A stretch of 64,000 nt of DNA from Marinobacter sp. (GTDB taxonomy: Bacteria > Pseudomonadota > Gammaproteobacteria > Pseudomonadales > Oleiphilaceae): assembly GCA_018402255.1 (NCBI GenBank), contig JAGYIS010000008.1, positions 248,001 through 312,000 on the forward strand. The letters run 5' to 3'. Shown one piece after another: positions 33,466 through 42,306 of this stretch. The notes beneath the pieces were generated by a model. That model was not told where the DNA came from. It ran no database searches and was given only the letters and a program-made list of their open reading frames with translations. The first letter of the stretch is position 1; each line of letters begins with the position of its first letter. The position numbers and the translations under genes were made by a program.

Positions 33466-35345
33466 GGTGGTCTCTGCTGGCTTTATTGATGCTCATGGCT
33501 GCAGGTGTTGCGGCCAAGCCATCCGTGCAATGGAGCTCTCCCGAATTTTCAGGGCTTCATAAACTTGCCTCGGAGTTTCGGGGTCAAGAGGATCGGCCGG
33601 GTGAGCTGACGCGTCTGGAGTTTAAAACCGATATCAGGGTAGACAAAGACACCGTTCGCCGGCGGGTGAGGGATGTGTGGTATTACTCATCCAGCAATGA
33701 TGTGCAGAATAATGGAACCGATCGGATCTACTTTGATGAGCAGACCGATCAGCTGACGGTTCATCTCGCTGGGTCCATTGATGCTAAAGGCCGGTTGCAT
33801 GCCTTTGAGGCTGACAACCTGAAAATCACCACTGTGGACAATGACAACACGTTCACAGACAGGCGTCAGGCGGTGATAGCTTTGCCCGGACTGGGGGCGG
33901 GCAGTGTTGCAATGCTCGAATACGAGATTGTGACAGACAGGTCCCGACTGGAAATGGGATGGGCTGACATTTTTTCATCACAAATAATGGCGCCCGTCAG
34001 TGACTGGATGCTGTCGGTGCAGTGGACGGACGGGGAACAGGTTGCCTGGGAGGGAGGCGGTCAGTGGATATTGTGCGAGGGTGACAGTAATGGGCTGCTG
34101 TGTTCGGGCGCGGACATTCCGGCTGTTCGGCTCGCAGGTGAGTATAGCTGGGCCGACGAGATCAACCACCTGATCGTTGGCGAAGCGAAAAGTTGGGACG
34201 CGGTTATCGATCGTGCGAGAACTGCATTTGATCAGGCGTTAGCTGATACCCGTGGTGGCGACGAGCTATTGGTGGAGCTTCAAACCGGCAGGTTAAGCCA
34301 GTCTGAGCAGATCGCTCTGATTCACGAATTTGTAGCCAGAGATATCCGGTATGTTTCCATGTCAGAGCTGGGGCATGCCGTAACGCCCCATTCTGTCGCT
34401 TCCACACTCTCCACTCGGTATGGCGACTGTAAGGATAAGTCGGCTGTGCTTTACCATTTGTTGCATCAGATTGGTGTTGAGGCCTATCCCGTTCTGGTGG
34501 CTACAGAGCGGAGCGATTCGTCCCGACTTGCGGTTCCCAGCATGCGATATTTTGATCATATGGTCGTCTGCTTTGAGTTGGAAGGAAGCACACGCTGCCT
34601 GGACGCGACAGATGCCCACACAGACTGGTTACACACCCCCGCCTGGATCCAGGGCAAAGTGGCGCTGAAACTTGAGCCAGAATCTAAGCCCCGTGTGATT
34701 GATGTTGCACCTTTCCGCTGGAAAGTTCGGGTGAACAGCGAGTTTCACTTTACAGCGCAGGGCGGGGCGACAGAGCAGCAGACGCGTACCTATATCGGGG
34801 AGTATGCAGGGATGTTCCGTAACTTCCTCTCTGGTATGAACTCGGATAGTCGTCGGGAATGGGCAGTGAAAAACTATCAGGAGCAGGTGTCTGATCTGGT
34901 AGAGCCGGTGTTCGAATTCACTGGACTGGAGTCATTGACCCCGGAGGTCAGTGTTCGGTCAGCGACTGAATACGACCCGTTCCTCAACCCGGAGGAGTCC
35001 ATGTCCTATTTCGAGCACAGTGCATGGCTCAATCAGGAGATTCACAGCCTGTATCTTGAAAAAACCGGGCGCACCGCACGGTTCCCGGGATTACAAGTAG
35101 AGACAACTCATCGGTTTGACGTGGGAGAGGCCTGGTTACTGACAACGTTGACGCCGGAGTTCGAGTATTCAAACAATTTCGGGCGCATGGTGCGCTATGT
35201 GCAACATCGTGATGACAAGAACCTCAAGGTGATCACCAAACTCGAAATTCCCGAGCAATCTGTCCGTCAGGGCGATGTGGATCGATTTAATCAGTTTCTC
35301 GATGTGCTGGTGCGAGAATCCCGCATCAGCTTTGCGGGACAATAG
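33462..35345 (+). CDS. DUF3857/transglutaminase-like exported protein
   Basis: A 627-residue protein with a signal peptide (LLMLMAAGVAAKP). An N-terminal DUF3857 beta domain (TRLEFKTDIRVDKDTVRRRVRDVWYYSSS) leads to a transglutaminase core: TLSTRYGDCKDKSAVLYHLL with the catalytic cysteine near residue 322, MRYFDHMVV with histidine and LDATD with aspartate. The last 230 residues form a beta domain. Transglutaminase-like enzymes act on protein or peptide amides; substrates of this group are unknown. It is coupled to the frameshifted membrane protein upstream by an ATGA overlap. Confidence 0.87.
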   Translation: MRWSLLALLMLMAAGVAAKPSVQWSSPEFSGLHKLASEFRGQEDRPGELTRLEFKTDIRVDKDTVRRRVRDVWYYSSSNDVQNNGTDRIYFDEQTDQLTVHLAGSIDAKGRLHAFEADNLKITTVDNDNTFTDRRQAVIALPGLGAGSVAMLEYEIVTDRSRLEMGWADIFSSQIMAPVSDWMLSVQWTDGEQVAWEGGGQWILCEGDSNGLLCSGADIPAVRLAGEYSWADEINHLIVGEAKSWDAVIDRARTAFDQALADTRGGDELLVELQTGRLSQSEQIALIHEFVARDIRYVSMSELGHAVTPHSVASTLSTRYGDCKDKSAVLYHLLHQIGVEAYPVLVATERSDSSRLAVPSMRYFDHMVVCFELEGSTRCLDATDAHTDWLHTPAWIQGKVALKLEPESKPRVIDVAPFRWKVRVNSEFHFTAQGGATEQQTRTYIGEYAGMFRNFLSGMNSDSRREWAVKNYQEQVSDLVEPVFEFTGLESLTPEVSVRSATEYDPFLNPEESMSYFEHSAWLNQEIHSLYLEKTGRTARFPGLQVETTHRFDVGEAWLLTTLTPEFEYSNNFGRMVRYVQHRDDKNLKVITKLEIPEQSVRQGDVDRFNQFLDVLVRESRISFAGQ

Positions 35346-35351
35346 TTTTAA

Positions 35352-35459
35352 CTGGACGGCATTGGTGGCTTTGGGGATATCGCCGTCGCGCAGGCTTTCC
35401 AGATCGTAACCGCCATAGCCTGTCGCGTCGGCTAACATGTAATGGCTGTTATTCTGCGT
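35352..35459 (-). other. Possible gene remnant between the transglutaminase and mtgA
   Basis: The minus-strand frame reads TQNNSHYMLADATGYGG then YDLESLRDGDIPKATNAVQLK, which has strongly protein-like composition, with a stop upstream but no own stop before it runs into the antisense of the neighbouring gene. No ribosome site. It may be the fragment of a lost gene; it may equally be chance. Family not recognised. Confidence 0.25.
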
Positions 35460-35487
35460 TTAGCCGATATCGAGGTGGTTTCTGGTC

Positions 35488-36183
35488 ATGGCCAAAAGGT
35501 CTTTTGTTCGCAAATCGCTGCGCTTCTTCGCTCTGGCCTTCGGTGCCGTTATGGCGCTGGTCTTGCTCACCATTCTGCTGTTCCGGTATGTGAACCCTCC
35601 CTCGTCGGCTTTTATGTTGGCGCACCAGGTCAGCAGTGCTTCCCAGCCATTGCAACATGAGTGGGTGCCCATGTCTGAGATTTCGCCCTGGATGGCGCTG
35701 GCGGTGGTTGCCAGTGAAGATCAGCGATTTCCGCACCACCTGGGGGTAGACTTCGATGCCATCCGCAAAGCGGTGTCGGAGTATAAGGCGGGTGAAGGGC
35801 TGCGGGGCGCCAGCACCATCACCCAGCAAACAGCCAAGAATCTTTTTCTGTGGAACGGTCGCAGTTTTGCGCGCAAGGCCATCGAAGCGGGCCTGGCGGT
35901 GACCATTGACGGCCTCTGGCCGAAGCAGCGTGTGCTTGAGGTATACCTGAATATTGCCGAGTTCGGCCCCGGTATCTATGGAGTGGAGGCGGCCAGTCAG
36001 GCCTACTTTGGACTGCCAGCCTGGGCACTGTCTGAAGTTCAGGCCGCCCGATTGGCGGCGGTCCTGCCTAACCCGAAAGTGCTGAGCGTCACTTCGCCAA
36101 CGCCCTATGTTTTGGAGCGGGTGGACTGGATTCGCGGGCAGATGGATCAACTGTCCGGGCTAAGTTATCTTGAGGCGTTGTAA
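35488..36183 (+). CDS. mtgA: Monofunctional biosynthetic peptidoglycan transglycosylase
   Basis: A 231-residue protein: one N-terminal membrane helix (LRFFALAFGAVMALVLLTILLF) and a GT51 domain with AVVASEDQRFPHHLGVDFDAI (catalytic glutamate) and GASTITQQTAKNLFLW. It polymerises lipid II into glycan strands on the outer face of the inner membrane. Length and motifs are normal for MtgA. GTG/ATG alternatives exist upstream, but the ATG at 35488 after GGTTTCTGG fits best. Confidence 0.95.
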   Translation: MAKRSFVRKSLRFFALAFGAVMALVLLTILLFRYVNPPSSAFMLAHQVSSASQPLQHEWVPMSEISPWMALAVVASEDQRFPHHLGVDFDAIRKAVSEYKAGEGLRGASTITQQTAKNLFLWNGRSFARKAIEAGLAVTIDGLWPKQRVLEVYLNIAEFGPGIYGVEAASQAYFGLPAWALSEVQAARLAAVLPNPKVLSVTSPTPYVLERVDWIRGQMDQLSGLSYLEAL

Positions 36184-36249
36184 GTGGTCTGCTGCGCCGC
36201 TGTACCTATTCGATACCCAAATGTCATTGGACCTGCAGTGGAGTGAGAT

Positions 36250-36927
36250 ATGAAAGTCATGGTCCTTGGTGCCACAGGGTTAACGGGCAGCCTGGTGGTG
36301 GAAAAGTTGCTGGTGAGGAAGGAAATTTCTTCGGTGGTTGTGCCTGTCCGCAAGCCACTGGCGCTTGCTCATTCGAAACTCTCGCAACGCGTTATTGATT
36401 TTGAGGCCATGGCAGATCACGCGTCGATCTTTGCCGTGGATGTGCTGGTCTGTTGCCTGGGGACCACCATCAAGAAGGCTGGTTCTCAGGAGGCCTTTCG
36501 TAAGGTTGATTATGACTACGCGCTGACCGCTGCAGCGCTGGCCAAAAGGGCCGGAGCGAAAGCCCTGATTCTGATGTCCGCTATCGGCGCATCTGCCCGG
36601 TCGGCGGTTTTTTACAGTCGCGTAAAAGGCGAGCTGGAAGACGCGGTACGGGCGTTGGAGTTCTCCTACCTTGCGATCTATCACCCGAGCCTGTTGCTGG
36701 GCCAGCGGCAGGAGCATCGCACAGCAGAATCGCTGGGTATGGCGGTTATGCCAGCGGCCAACCAGCTGTTGATTGGCCCGCTGCGCAAGTACCGTGCAAT
36801 TGAGGCGGAAAGGGTTGCACAGGCCATGGTTAATGAGCTTACTGGCTTGACCAAATTGAAAGCGGCCGGTGCGGTTGTGAACGAGCGGGAATACTCCGAT
36901 ATCGTTACACTGGCGCGCTCTGGTTAG
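36250..36927 (+). CDS. NAD(P)-binding oxidoreductase, HTATIP2-like
   Basis: A 225-residue single-domain Rossmann protein. MKVMVLGATGLTGSLVVEKLL is the nucleotide-binding glycine motif; VCCLGTTIKKAGSQEAFRKVDYDY, ALILMSAIGASARSAVFYSRVKGELEDAV (YxxxK) and YHPSLLLGQRQEHR match the atypical short-chain dehydrogenase group of HTATIP2. Substrate unknown. Own AGTGAG site; stands alone. Confidence 0.85.
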   Translation: MKVMVLGATGLTGSLVVEKLLVRKEISSVVVPVRKPLALAHSKLSQRVIDFEAMADHASIFAVDVLVCCLGTTIKKAGSQEAFRKVDYDYALTAAALAKRAGAKALILMSAIGASARSAVFYSRVKGELEDAVRALEFSYLAIYHPSLLLGQRQEHRTAESLGMAVMPAANQLLIGPLRKYRAIEAERVAQAMVNELTGLTKLKAAGAVVNEREYSDIVTLARSG

Positions 36928-37026
36928 GTGATGCAGACGTCGAATACAGGCTCAAATTTGCTCAAAGAAGGACAGTGTTGCGTTGAGGCGTGACACTCAC
37001 AGGGATTCGTTAAGGAGACAGACCGT

Positions 37027-37674
37027 TTGTACATATTAGTTGCAAAGTTAGTAGCACTTTTTTGCTGTCTTCTTTACCTCAGAAAGTCATCCCAGCGGAT
37101 GTTTGCTGCGATAATCTACGGATTCCTGTCGCTGCTGATCACGATGATTGTGTTACTGACAGAAAATCATCAGCTCTCAGGTAATGACTGGCTGGGACTT
37201 GCCGTCGGCTTCTTTTTTGATGTGGGTGTGGCGGGGGCCGGGTTCTGGTTAATAGATCGCTATCAAAGTCGCCTTGAGGTCTTTTTCCCTGCAGTTGTTT
37301 TGGGGGTCGCAATTAACCTTGTTGGCCATTTCTGGATATTCCAATCTGTCTCGGGGGCTGTCAGCAGGTCTCAGCCCTCTACTCCCAGAGCAGCGGCCCA
37401 CCTGACTTTTCCACCGCACCTCTGGTCTCATCACAAAACGTTATCCATGCCTGCAGACACGTGCGCTGAGCATGCCCTGTCTGCATTTAACGCTTTTGCG
37501 TTCACGTCAGTTGCCCAGAGTGGCACATACCTTTATGGCAACTCTGGCGCCAATAGAGTGGTGATGAAATGTGTAGAGCGCGGCAATGATAAGAGCTTTG
37601 TGTACATTGCGGTCGCCGGTCCGGATAAAGCGGTGGTTGAAGATTTGCGTAACAGTTTGGCAAGGAGCCTTTGA
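37027..37674 (+). CDS. Hypothetical membrane protein
   Basis: A 215-residue protein. TTG 37027 directly after AAGGAGACAGACCG is the best start. Four hydrophobic helices lie in the first 110 residues, followed by an extracytoplasmic tail with two cysteines (DTCAEHA, MKCVERG). Family not recognised. Its stop touches the beta-propeller gene's start, so the two are translated together. Local GC is lower than in the flanks. Confidence 0.65.
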   Translation: MYILVAKLVALFCCLLYLRKSSQRMFAAIIYGFLSLLITMIVLLTENHQLSGNDWLGLAVGFFFDVGVAGAGFWLIDRYQSRLEVFFPAVVLGVAINLVGHFWIFQSVSGAVSRSQPSTPRAAAHLTFPPHLWSHHKTLSMPADTCAEHALSAFNAFAFTSVAQSGTYLYGNSGANRVVMKCVERGNDKSFVYIAVAGPDKAVVEDLRNSLARSL

Positions 37675-38715
37675 ATGAGCGACGCTAGCTCAAAATTTCC
37701 GATTAAAAGTGCGTCTTTGGCGCTGTTGTTGGGTTTCGTAATTGCTGCCCTGATTGTCCGCTTAGGTATCGACGGAGGCAGCCAAAAAGCGAAATGGCAA
37801 GACTTGAGGGTTCCTGCGCAACTGGATGGTGATTTTATAACCGCCCTGAATTACCACTCGAATAGCGGGCGCATGATCACTGGCTTTGAATCGGGCCATG
37901 CGGCGCAGACAGAACGCTCGGGGCAGGCTACTCTGGTTCATGGGCACAATTACCGGGTTAATCACATTGCTGTTACGGATGATGGGGTTCTTTCTGCAAC
38001 ATCAGCGTCTGAGGCTGTCATCTGGAACCATGAGACTGGCCAGGCTCTCGCCACACTGAGCGACGTCAATGGTCCGATGCTGTGGGCGGAAGAGGGAGGG
38101 GCCTTGTTTGTCGTCCGCAAAGGGAGGGTTAGCATCTATGATGTGGTTGATCGACGATTCCACTCATCAGAAGTTCGCTGTGGTAGTTCTGTCACAGCAA
38201 TAGCGTTGGACAAGCTAAATGGTATTTTGGCTGCAGGCTCCAACAACGGGCATCTCTGTTTATGGAAGGTTATTACTTCGGATGCATTTCGTGGACTGGA
38301 CTTGATAACACAAACTGAGGGAACCGATCAGCCCAGAAACCAGGTTAAAACGCTTGAATTCTCGCAGCAAGGTGATGAATTGCTTGCGGTCTTCTCCGTG
38401 GGCCGGGTGCAGCGTTTGTCAGTTCCTGATCTCGCGATCATTCAGTCTAAAATGCCCCAGCTTTCTTCCATTCTAGACGCGGATTTTCTGAACCCTGTTG
38501 CAGGATCTGTTGCTCTGGCGGGCAGGATGCCTCATTGGGACGGTGATGAAGATTACTTTGTTGAGCTGTTTAATTTGAGCACAGGACAGTCAGATATTGT
38601 GAAAGCCAAAACGAGCACGATGAATCATCTTGCCTGGGTTCCCGGAAGTGGCCAACTGATTGTCGGTAATGTCACCAAGTATCTTTTGCTGGATGTTCCG
38701 CCTGAATTCCATTGA
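37675..38715 (+). CDS. WD40-like beta-propeller protein with a membrane anchor
   Basis: A 346-residue protein. One N-terminal helix (ALLLGFVIAALIVRLGI) is followed by repeats of the WD type: VTDDGVLSATSASEAVIWNHETGQALATLS, LDKLNGILAAGSNNGHLCLWKV, EFSQQGDELLAVFSVGRVQRLS. About six repeats are expected from the length. Propellers bind proteins. It is paired with the preceding membrane protein, with no gap between stop and start. Confidence 0.72.
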   Translation: MSDASSKFPIKSASLALLLGFVIAALIVRLGIDGGSQKAKWQDLRVPAQLDGDFITALNYHSNSGRMITGFESGHAAQTERSGQATLVHGHNYRVNHIAVTDDGVLSATSASEAVIWNHETGQALATLSDVNGPMLWAEEGGALFVVRKGRVSIYDVVDRRFHSSEVRCGSSVTAIALDKLNGILAAGSNNGHLCLWKVITSDAFRGLDLITQTEGTDQPRNQVKTLEFSQQGDELLAVFSVGRVQRLSVPDLAIIQSKMPQLSSILDADFLNPVAGSVALAGRMPHWDGDEDYFVELFNLSTGQSDIVKAKTSTMNHLAWVPGSGQLIVGNVTKYLLLDVPPEFH

Positions 38716-38759
38716 AGGGAGCTCGAAGAGGTCCAACGCCTGTTCGTCTTGCCAGAGAG

Positions 38760-38797
38760 ATTCGGCGAGCTGCGTTTGAACACGCAGCTCGCCGAAT
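38760..38797. terminator. Perfect 16-bp hairpin between convergent genes
   Basis: ATTCGGCGAGCTGCGT and ACGCAGCTCGCCGAAT pair perfectly around TTGAAC. It lies 44 bases after the propeller gene stop and 71 bases from the convergent stop. There is no U-tract, so it may terminate via Rho or protect the 3' end. Confidence 0.55.
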
Positions 38798-38868
38798 ATT
38801 AATGCCTCTTGAGTTTTAACTCCGAAACAACAGTTCTGGCGTAACCCGGGCTTTCGCCCGTATCAGGA

Positions 38869-40089
38869 TTACCGGTCAAGATACTGCGACAGATGAAGCG
38901 CAAAGCTTCCGTTGTCCTGGGCACTATAGCCTGAATACAGCTTGTCGCCATCGACGGCGACGCTGCCGGTGGTAATCTGCACGCCCCGGTCTATTTTGGA
39001 TTCGGCCACGCGGCTGCCATCACTTTCATACTTGGCGTTGAAGCCGTCGCCTACCACAAACAGGTCAGAGCCTTTCAGAACAGCATCTTTCACGATGCCG
39101 TTTCGGGATGTTTTGTTCCAGATTACCCGGCCGCTGCTGTCGAGCTTGGCGATTCGGTGGCCATCGGCGTTGGAGGCTGTCAGCCAGAGATCGCCACGAT
39201 AGTCTTCGAAGACCAACGCAGGGCCTGGAATGCCAAAGCTGTTATAAGCCGCGCTGAACGTTCTGGTCCAGAGTTTGTCTCCGCTCGGCGTGTAGCGAGT
39301 AATGCGCGCACCGCCGTTATCCGCCAGCAGGTTGGTCGCAACGATGTCGCCGTTCATGGTGAACATCACTTCGCCACCTGGATACTCGTTGGCTTCACCG
39401 GTTTGTTGCCACAGGCGCTGGCCATTGGCATTGAACAGGCTGACGGCCTGTCCACTGGCAACAACAAACTCACCGCTGGTGTTGGCGGTTACCGCGCTGG
39501 CGGTATGGTCTGCATGTTCAATCTGCTGAAGCTGGGTGCCATCCAGGCTGAAAACCTGTGTGTTGGGACCGGTGGTGTAGAGTTTGTCGTTGTTAAGGCT
39601 CAACGCGCGCATTTCGCTGTCGGCACTGAGCTGCTGGCGCCAGCGCTCGTTGCCGTTGGCATCGGCACTGATCAGCCAGGCACCGCTAAAGGATGAGTTT
39701 TCATCCGGCACTCTGAACTGGTTGGCCAGAATATAGACGTTGTCTTGCGCGTCCAGGACCATGGCCAGAACACTGTCATCGCTGCGGTAATCGCCGGTGG
39801 CAAGGTTGAATTCACGGGCCCAGAGCCGTTGGCCGCGATCGTTGAAACGAACAAGAACAAGGTTCTGTTCGAGGTCAGCCAATCCAAAACGGATAGCGGT
39901 TCCAGCCACAAGTACATCACCAAAACTGTTGACAGCCATGTCATCCAGCCAGGTGAGGCGATCGGATTCAACATCCGCTTTATGGTTGTACAGACTGACC
40001 CATTCCGGCTTGATGGCGGCGGTACAGGCAGTGATCAGAATAAGAGACAGCAGCAGCGTAAGGGTTTTCTTCGGGGTACTGAGTTGCAT
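38869..40089 (-). CDS. Lipoprotein with a PQQ-like/SBBP beta-propeller
   Basis: A 406-residue protein with ATG at 40089. The signal ends in the lipobox LILITAC. The mature part is a propeller-like repeat chain: LTWLDDMAVNSFGDVLVAGTAIRFG, VLAMVLDAQDNVYILANQF, AVTANTSGEFVVASGQAVSLFNANGQRLW, PALVFEDYRGDLWLTASNADGHRIAKLDSSGRVIW. About six to seven blades. It is presumably attached to a membrane and may scaffold protein contacts. CGGAGT lies upstream; the longer frame overlaps an inverted repeat and is rejected. Confidence 0.75.
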   Translation of the reverse strand: MQLSTPKKTLTLLLSLILITACTAAIKPEWVSLYNHKADVESDRLTWLDDMAVNSFGDVLVAGTAIRFGLADLEQNLVLVRFNDRGQRLWAREFNLATGDYRSDDSVLAMVLDAQDNVYILANQFRVPDENSSFSGAWLISADANGNERWRQQLSADSEMRALSLNNDKLYTTGPNTQVFSLDGTQLQQIEHADHTASAVTANTSGEFVVASGQAVSLFNANGQRLWQQTGEANEYPGGEVMFTMNGDIVATNLLADNGGARITRYTPSGDKLWTRTFSAAYNSFGIPGPALVFEDYRGDLWLTASNADGHRIAKLDSSGRVIWNKTSRNGIVKDAVLKGSDLFVVGDGFNAKYESDGSRVAESKIDRGVQITTGSVAVDGDKLYSGYSAQDNGSFALHLSQYLDR

Positions 40090-40158
40090 AAGAACAACAC
40101 TCCGTTGTGTGGGTAAGAATCCATGGTTTACTGCGCTCACAGAAGCGGTGTTGTTCTT
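40090..40158. repeat. Inverted repeat in the leader of the lipoprotein gene
   Basis: AAGAACAACAC (40090-40100) and GTGTTGTTCTT (40148-40158) are exact complements 47 bases apart. In the transcript they could pair and enclose the leader just upstream of the ATG at 40089, or they may be two operator halves. Confidence 0.4.
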
Positions 40159-40377
40159 GGAATGGCTTAACGAGCAGGCCGGAAAAGTTTAGGGGAGCAA
40201 ATTAGGTAATACACACTAGGTTGTGTCAAAACGGTAACTGCATAATATTTTTACAAAAATTTACTTATAGTTTGGTTTTTTCGGTAGAGGATTCTAACTT
40301 CTGTGTAATAATCATCTCATGTGAACGTTTACGTGGCGTTTTGCATTACAGCGATTAACAAGGACTAAGGAAGCAAC

Positions 40378-40731
40378 ATGGAACACTTTTTGGACGGATT
40401 TCGTAATTTTGCCAACTTCAATGGCCGGGCAACCCGGACACAGTATTGGATGTTTATACTTTTCTACATGCTGATTTATATCGGCTTGTCGGTCATCGAT
40501 GTTTTGCTGGGTACTATTGTTCTTGCCGGGATCTTCAGCCTGGTGATGTTGATTCCCGCCATTTCCTACGCGACGCGCCGGCTGCATGATATTGGACGCA
40601 CTGGCTGGTGGCAGCTCATTGCCCTCATTCCGCTTATCGGCGCCATTGTGTTGCTCGTCTTTCTGGTCCAGAAGTCGCAGGGACCGAATCAATACGGTGA
40701 GCCGGTCAACGCTGAACCTTCCGTCGCTTAA
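40378..40731 (+). CDS. DUF805 membrane protein
   Basis: A 117-residue protein with the DUF805 features: FLDGFRNFANFNGRATRTQYWMFILF, three or four helices, PAISYATRRLHDIGRTGWWQLIALIPLIG. Common small inner-membrane family of unknown function. AAGGAAG lies before the start; a strong terminator follows. Confidence 0.95.
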   Translation: MEHFLDGFRNFANFNGRATRTQYWMFILFYMLIYIGLSVIDVLLGTIVLAGIFSLVMLIPAISYATRRLHDIGRTGWWQLIALIPLIGAIVLLVFLVQKSQGPNQYGEPVNAEPSVA

Positions 40732-40732
40732 T

Positions 40733-40769
40733 AAAGTAAAGCCGGGCACTTGTTGCCCGGCTTTACTTT
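40733..40769 (+). terminator. Rho-independent terminator of the DUF805 gene
   Basis: AAAGTAAAGCCGGGCA and TGCCCGGCTTTACTTT form a perfect 16-base stem around CTTGT, ending in a T-run. Confidence 0.85.
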
Positions 40770-40825
40770 TGAACAAATCAAAGCCCTGAACCGGCATGCA
40801 TTCAGATGCAGTGCGCTGGTGGTTC

Positions 40826-41038
40826 TCAGTAGCAGGAGTTCGGTGAAGAGTCCGGATTAATGTCGCCCGCAACTTCTTCCGGGTCAATCCCGTGGCTGAT
40901 CAGAACTTCCCGCACAAAATTTACTTGCGCCAGAATTCGATCAGCATCCTCACCGTATTCGAACCGATTGACCTCCACCGGCTGGGGCATGAAGGTGAAC
41001 GCGGTTTTCAGGGCGGTGAGCGTATCTTCGTCAGTCAT
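40826..41038 (-). CDS. Small acidic hypothetical protein
   Basis: A 70-residue protein, ATG at 41038, strongly acidic. It has MPQPVEVNRFEYGEDADRILAQVNFVREVLISHGIDPEEVAGD, with a C-terminal cysteine. Family not recognised. It lies 12 bases downstream of codA on the same strand and may be the last gene of that operon. Confidence 0.6.
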   Translation of the reverse strand: MTDEDTLTALKTAFTFMPQPVEVNRFEYGEDADRILAQVNFVREVLISHGIDPEEVAGDINPDSSPNSCY

Positions 41039-41050
41039 TGCGCATTGTCC

Positions 41051-42306
41051 TCAAATATTCAGGGCCGAATTGTATTTTACGACATCCCTCTTGATCAGCA
41101 ATTTCCCGTCACGGACAGATGCCAGCACTGGTTGTTGTCCGAGCAATACTTCGTAGGGGGTCTGGCCCTGCTGAACAATGCACCGTGCGGGCAGTCCTTT
41201 GGCGATACCATAGTCTTTCAGGTCCAGCGCGGCGGCACCGTTGTCGGTGATCAGCTCCAATGACCGCTCGATCTGGCTCATGCCCAGCATGTGGCAGGCG
41301 TGCAGGCCGACGTCCAGGGTGCGCAGTATGTTGCCATTGCCGATGGGGTACCAGGGGTCGCGGATAGAATCCTGACCGAAGGCGACTTTCAGCCCGGCGT
41401 CCAGCAATTCTGGCACGCGGGTGAGGCCTCGGCGTTTTGGGTAGCCATCAAAACGGCCTTGCAGGTGCAGACTTTCGGTGGGCATCGACAGGAACCGCAG
41501 GCCAGATTTTTTAGCAGGCGGAACAGGCGGCTGCAATAAGCATCGTTATAGGATCCCATGGCGCACGTGTGGCTGGCGGTTACCCGGGAGCCATAGTCCA
41601 GGCGCAAGGCTTCAGCGGCGAGTACTTCCAGGAATCGGGATTCCGGATCGTCGATTTCATCGCAGTGCACATCCACCAGGCGGTCGTGTTTGTGGGCCAG
41701 CTCCATCAGCCAGCGAACAGACTCCGCACCGTAATCCCGGGTGAATTCAAAGTGGGGAATGCCACCCACTACATCCGCGCCCAGGCGCACGGCCTCTTCC
41801 ATCAACTCGCGGCCGTTTTTGAAAGACAGGATGCCTTCCTGAGGAAACGCGACGATCTGTAGATCGACAAATTCCGCAGTGTGCTCACGCACCTCTAACA
41901 TCGCTTTGAGGGCTGTCAGGCTTGGATCGGTTACGTCCACGTGGGTGCGCACATACTGGATGCCATGGGCGGCGAACAGTTTGAGCGTTTGGGTGGCGCG
42001 TTTGATCACATCGTCGTGGGTGAGGGTGGCTTTGCGTTCTGCCCAGCACTCAATACCTTCGAACAGCGTGCCGCTCTGGTTCCATCGTGGCTCGCCAGCG
42101 GTCATGGCGGCATCCAGGTGGATGTGGGGTTCCACAAAGGCAGGCGTAACCAGATTGCCGGCTGCGTCCAGCTCGTTGTTGCCGGCCGTAGCCAGTTCGG
42201 GCAAGGCGATAATGTCGGTGAAGCGGCCATTGGCGATGGTGAGCTTGTGCAGCCCCTCGCGGCTAGGTAGGCGGGCATTTACGATGGCGGTCAGTTGTTC
42301 AGTCAT
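41051..42306 (-). pseudogene. codA: Cytosine deaminase, single-base frameshift
   Basis: The first frame from 42306 gives [16 protein letters not shown] (zinc HxH), [17 protein letters not shown] and [25 protein letters not shown]. Near 41507-41512 (six T on the plus strand) the frame is lost and the next frame continues [31 protein letters not shown] and VAFGQDSIRDPWYP (catalytic aspartate) to 41051. One base missing from the homopolymer restores a 418-residue CodA. It converts cytosine to uracil. A slippery A-AAA-AAT heptamer in phase is an alternative reason. Operon with pucR and codB. Confidence 0.9.

Noticed and set aside
35169..35438. Minus-strand 89-residue frame overlapping the end of the DUF3857 gene
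   Set aside because: Two-thirds of it is antisense to a clear gene. Only the intergenic part looks protein-like, so it is listed as a possible remnant, not a gene.
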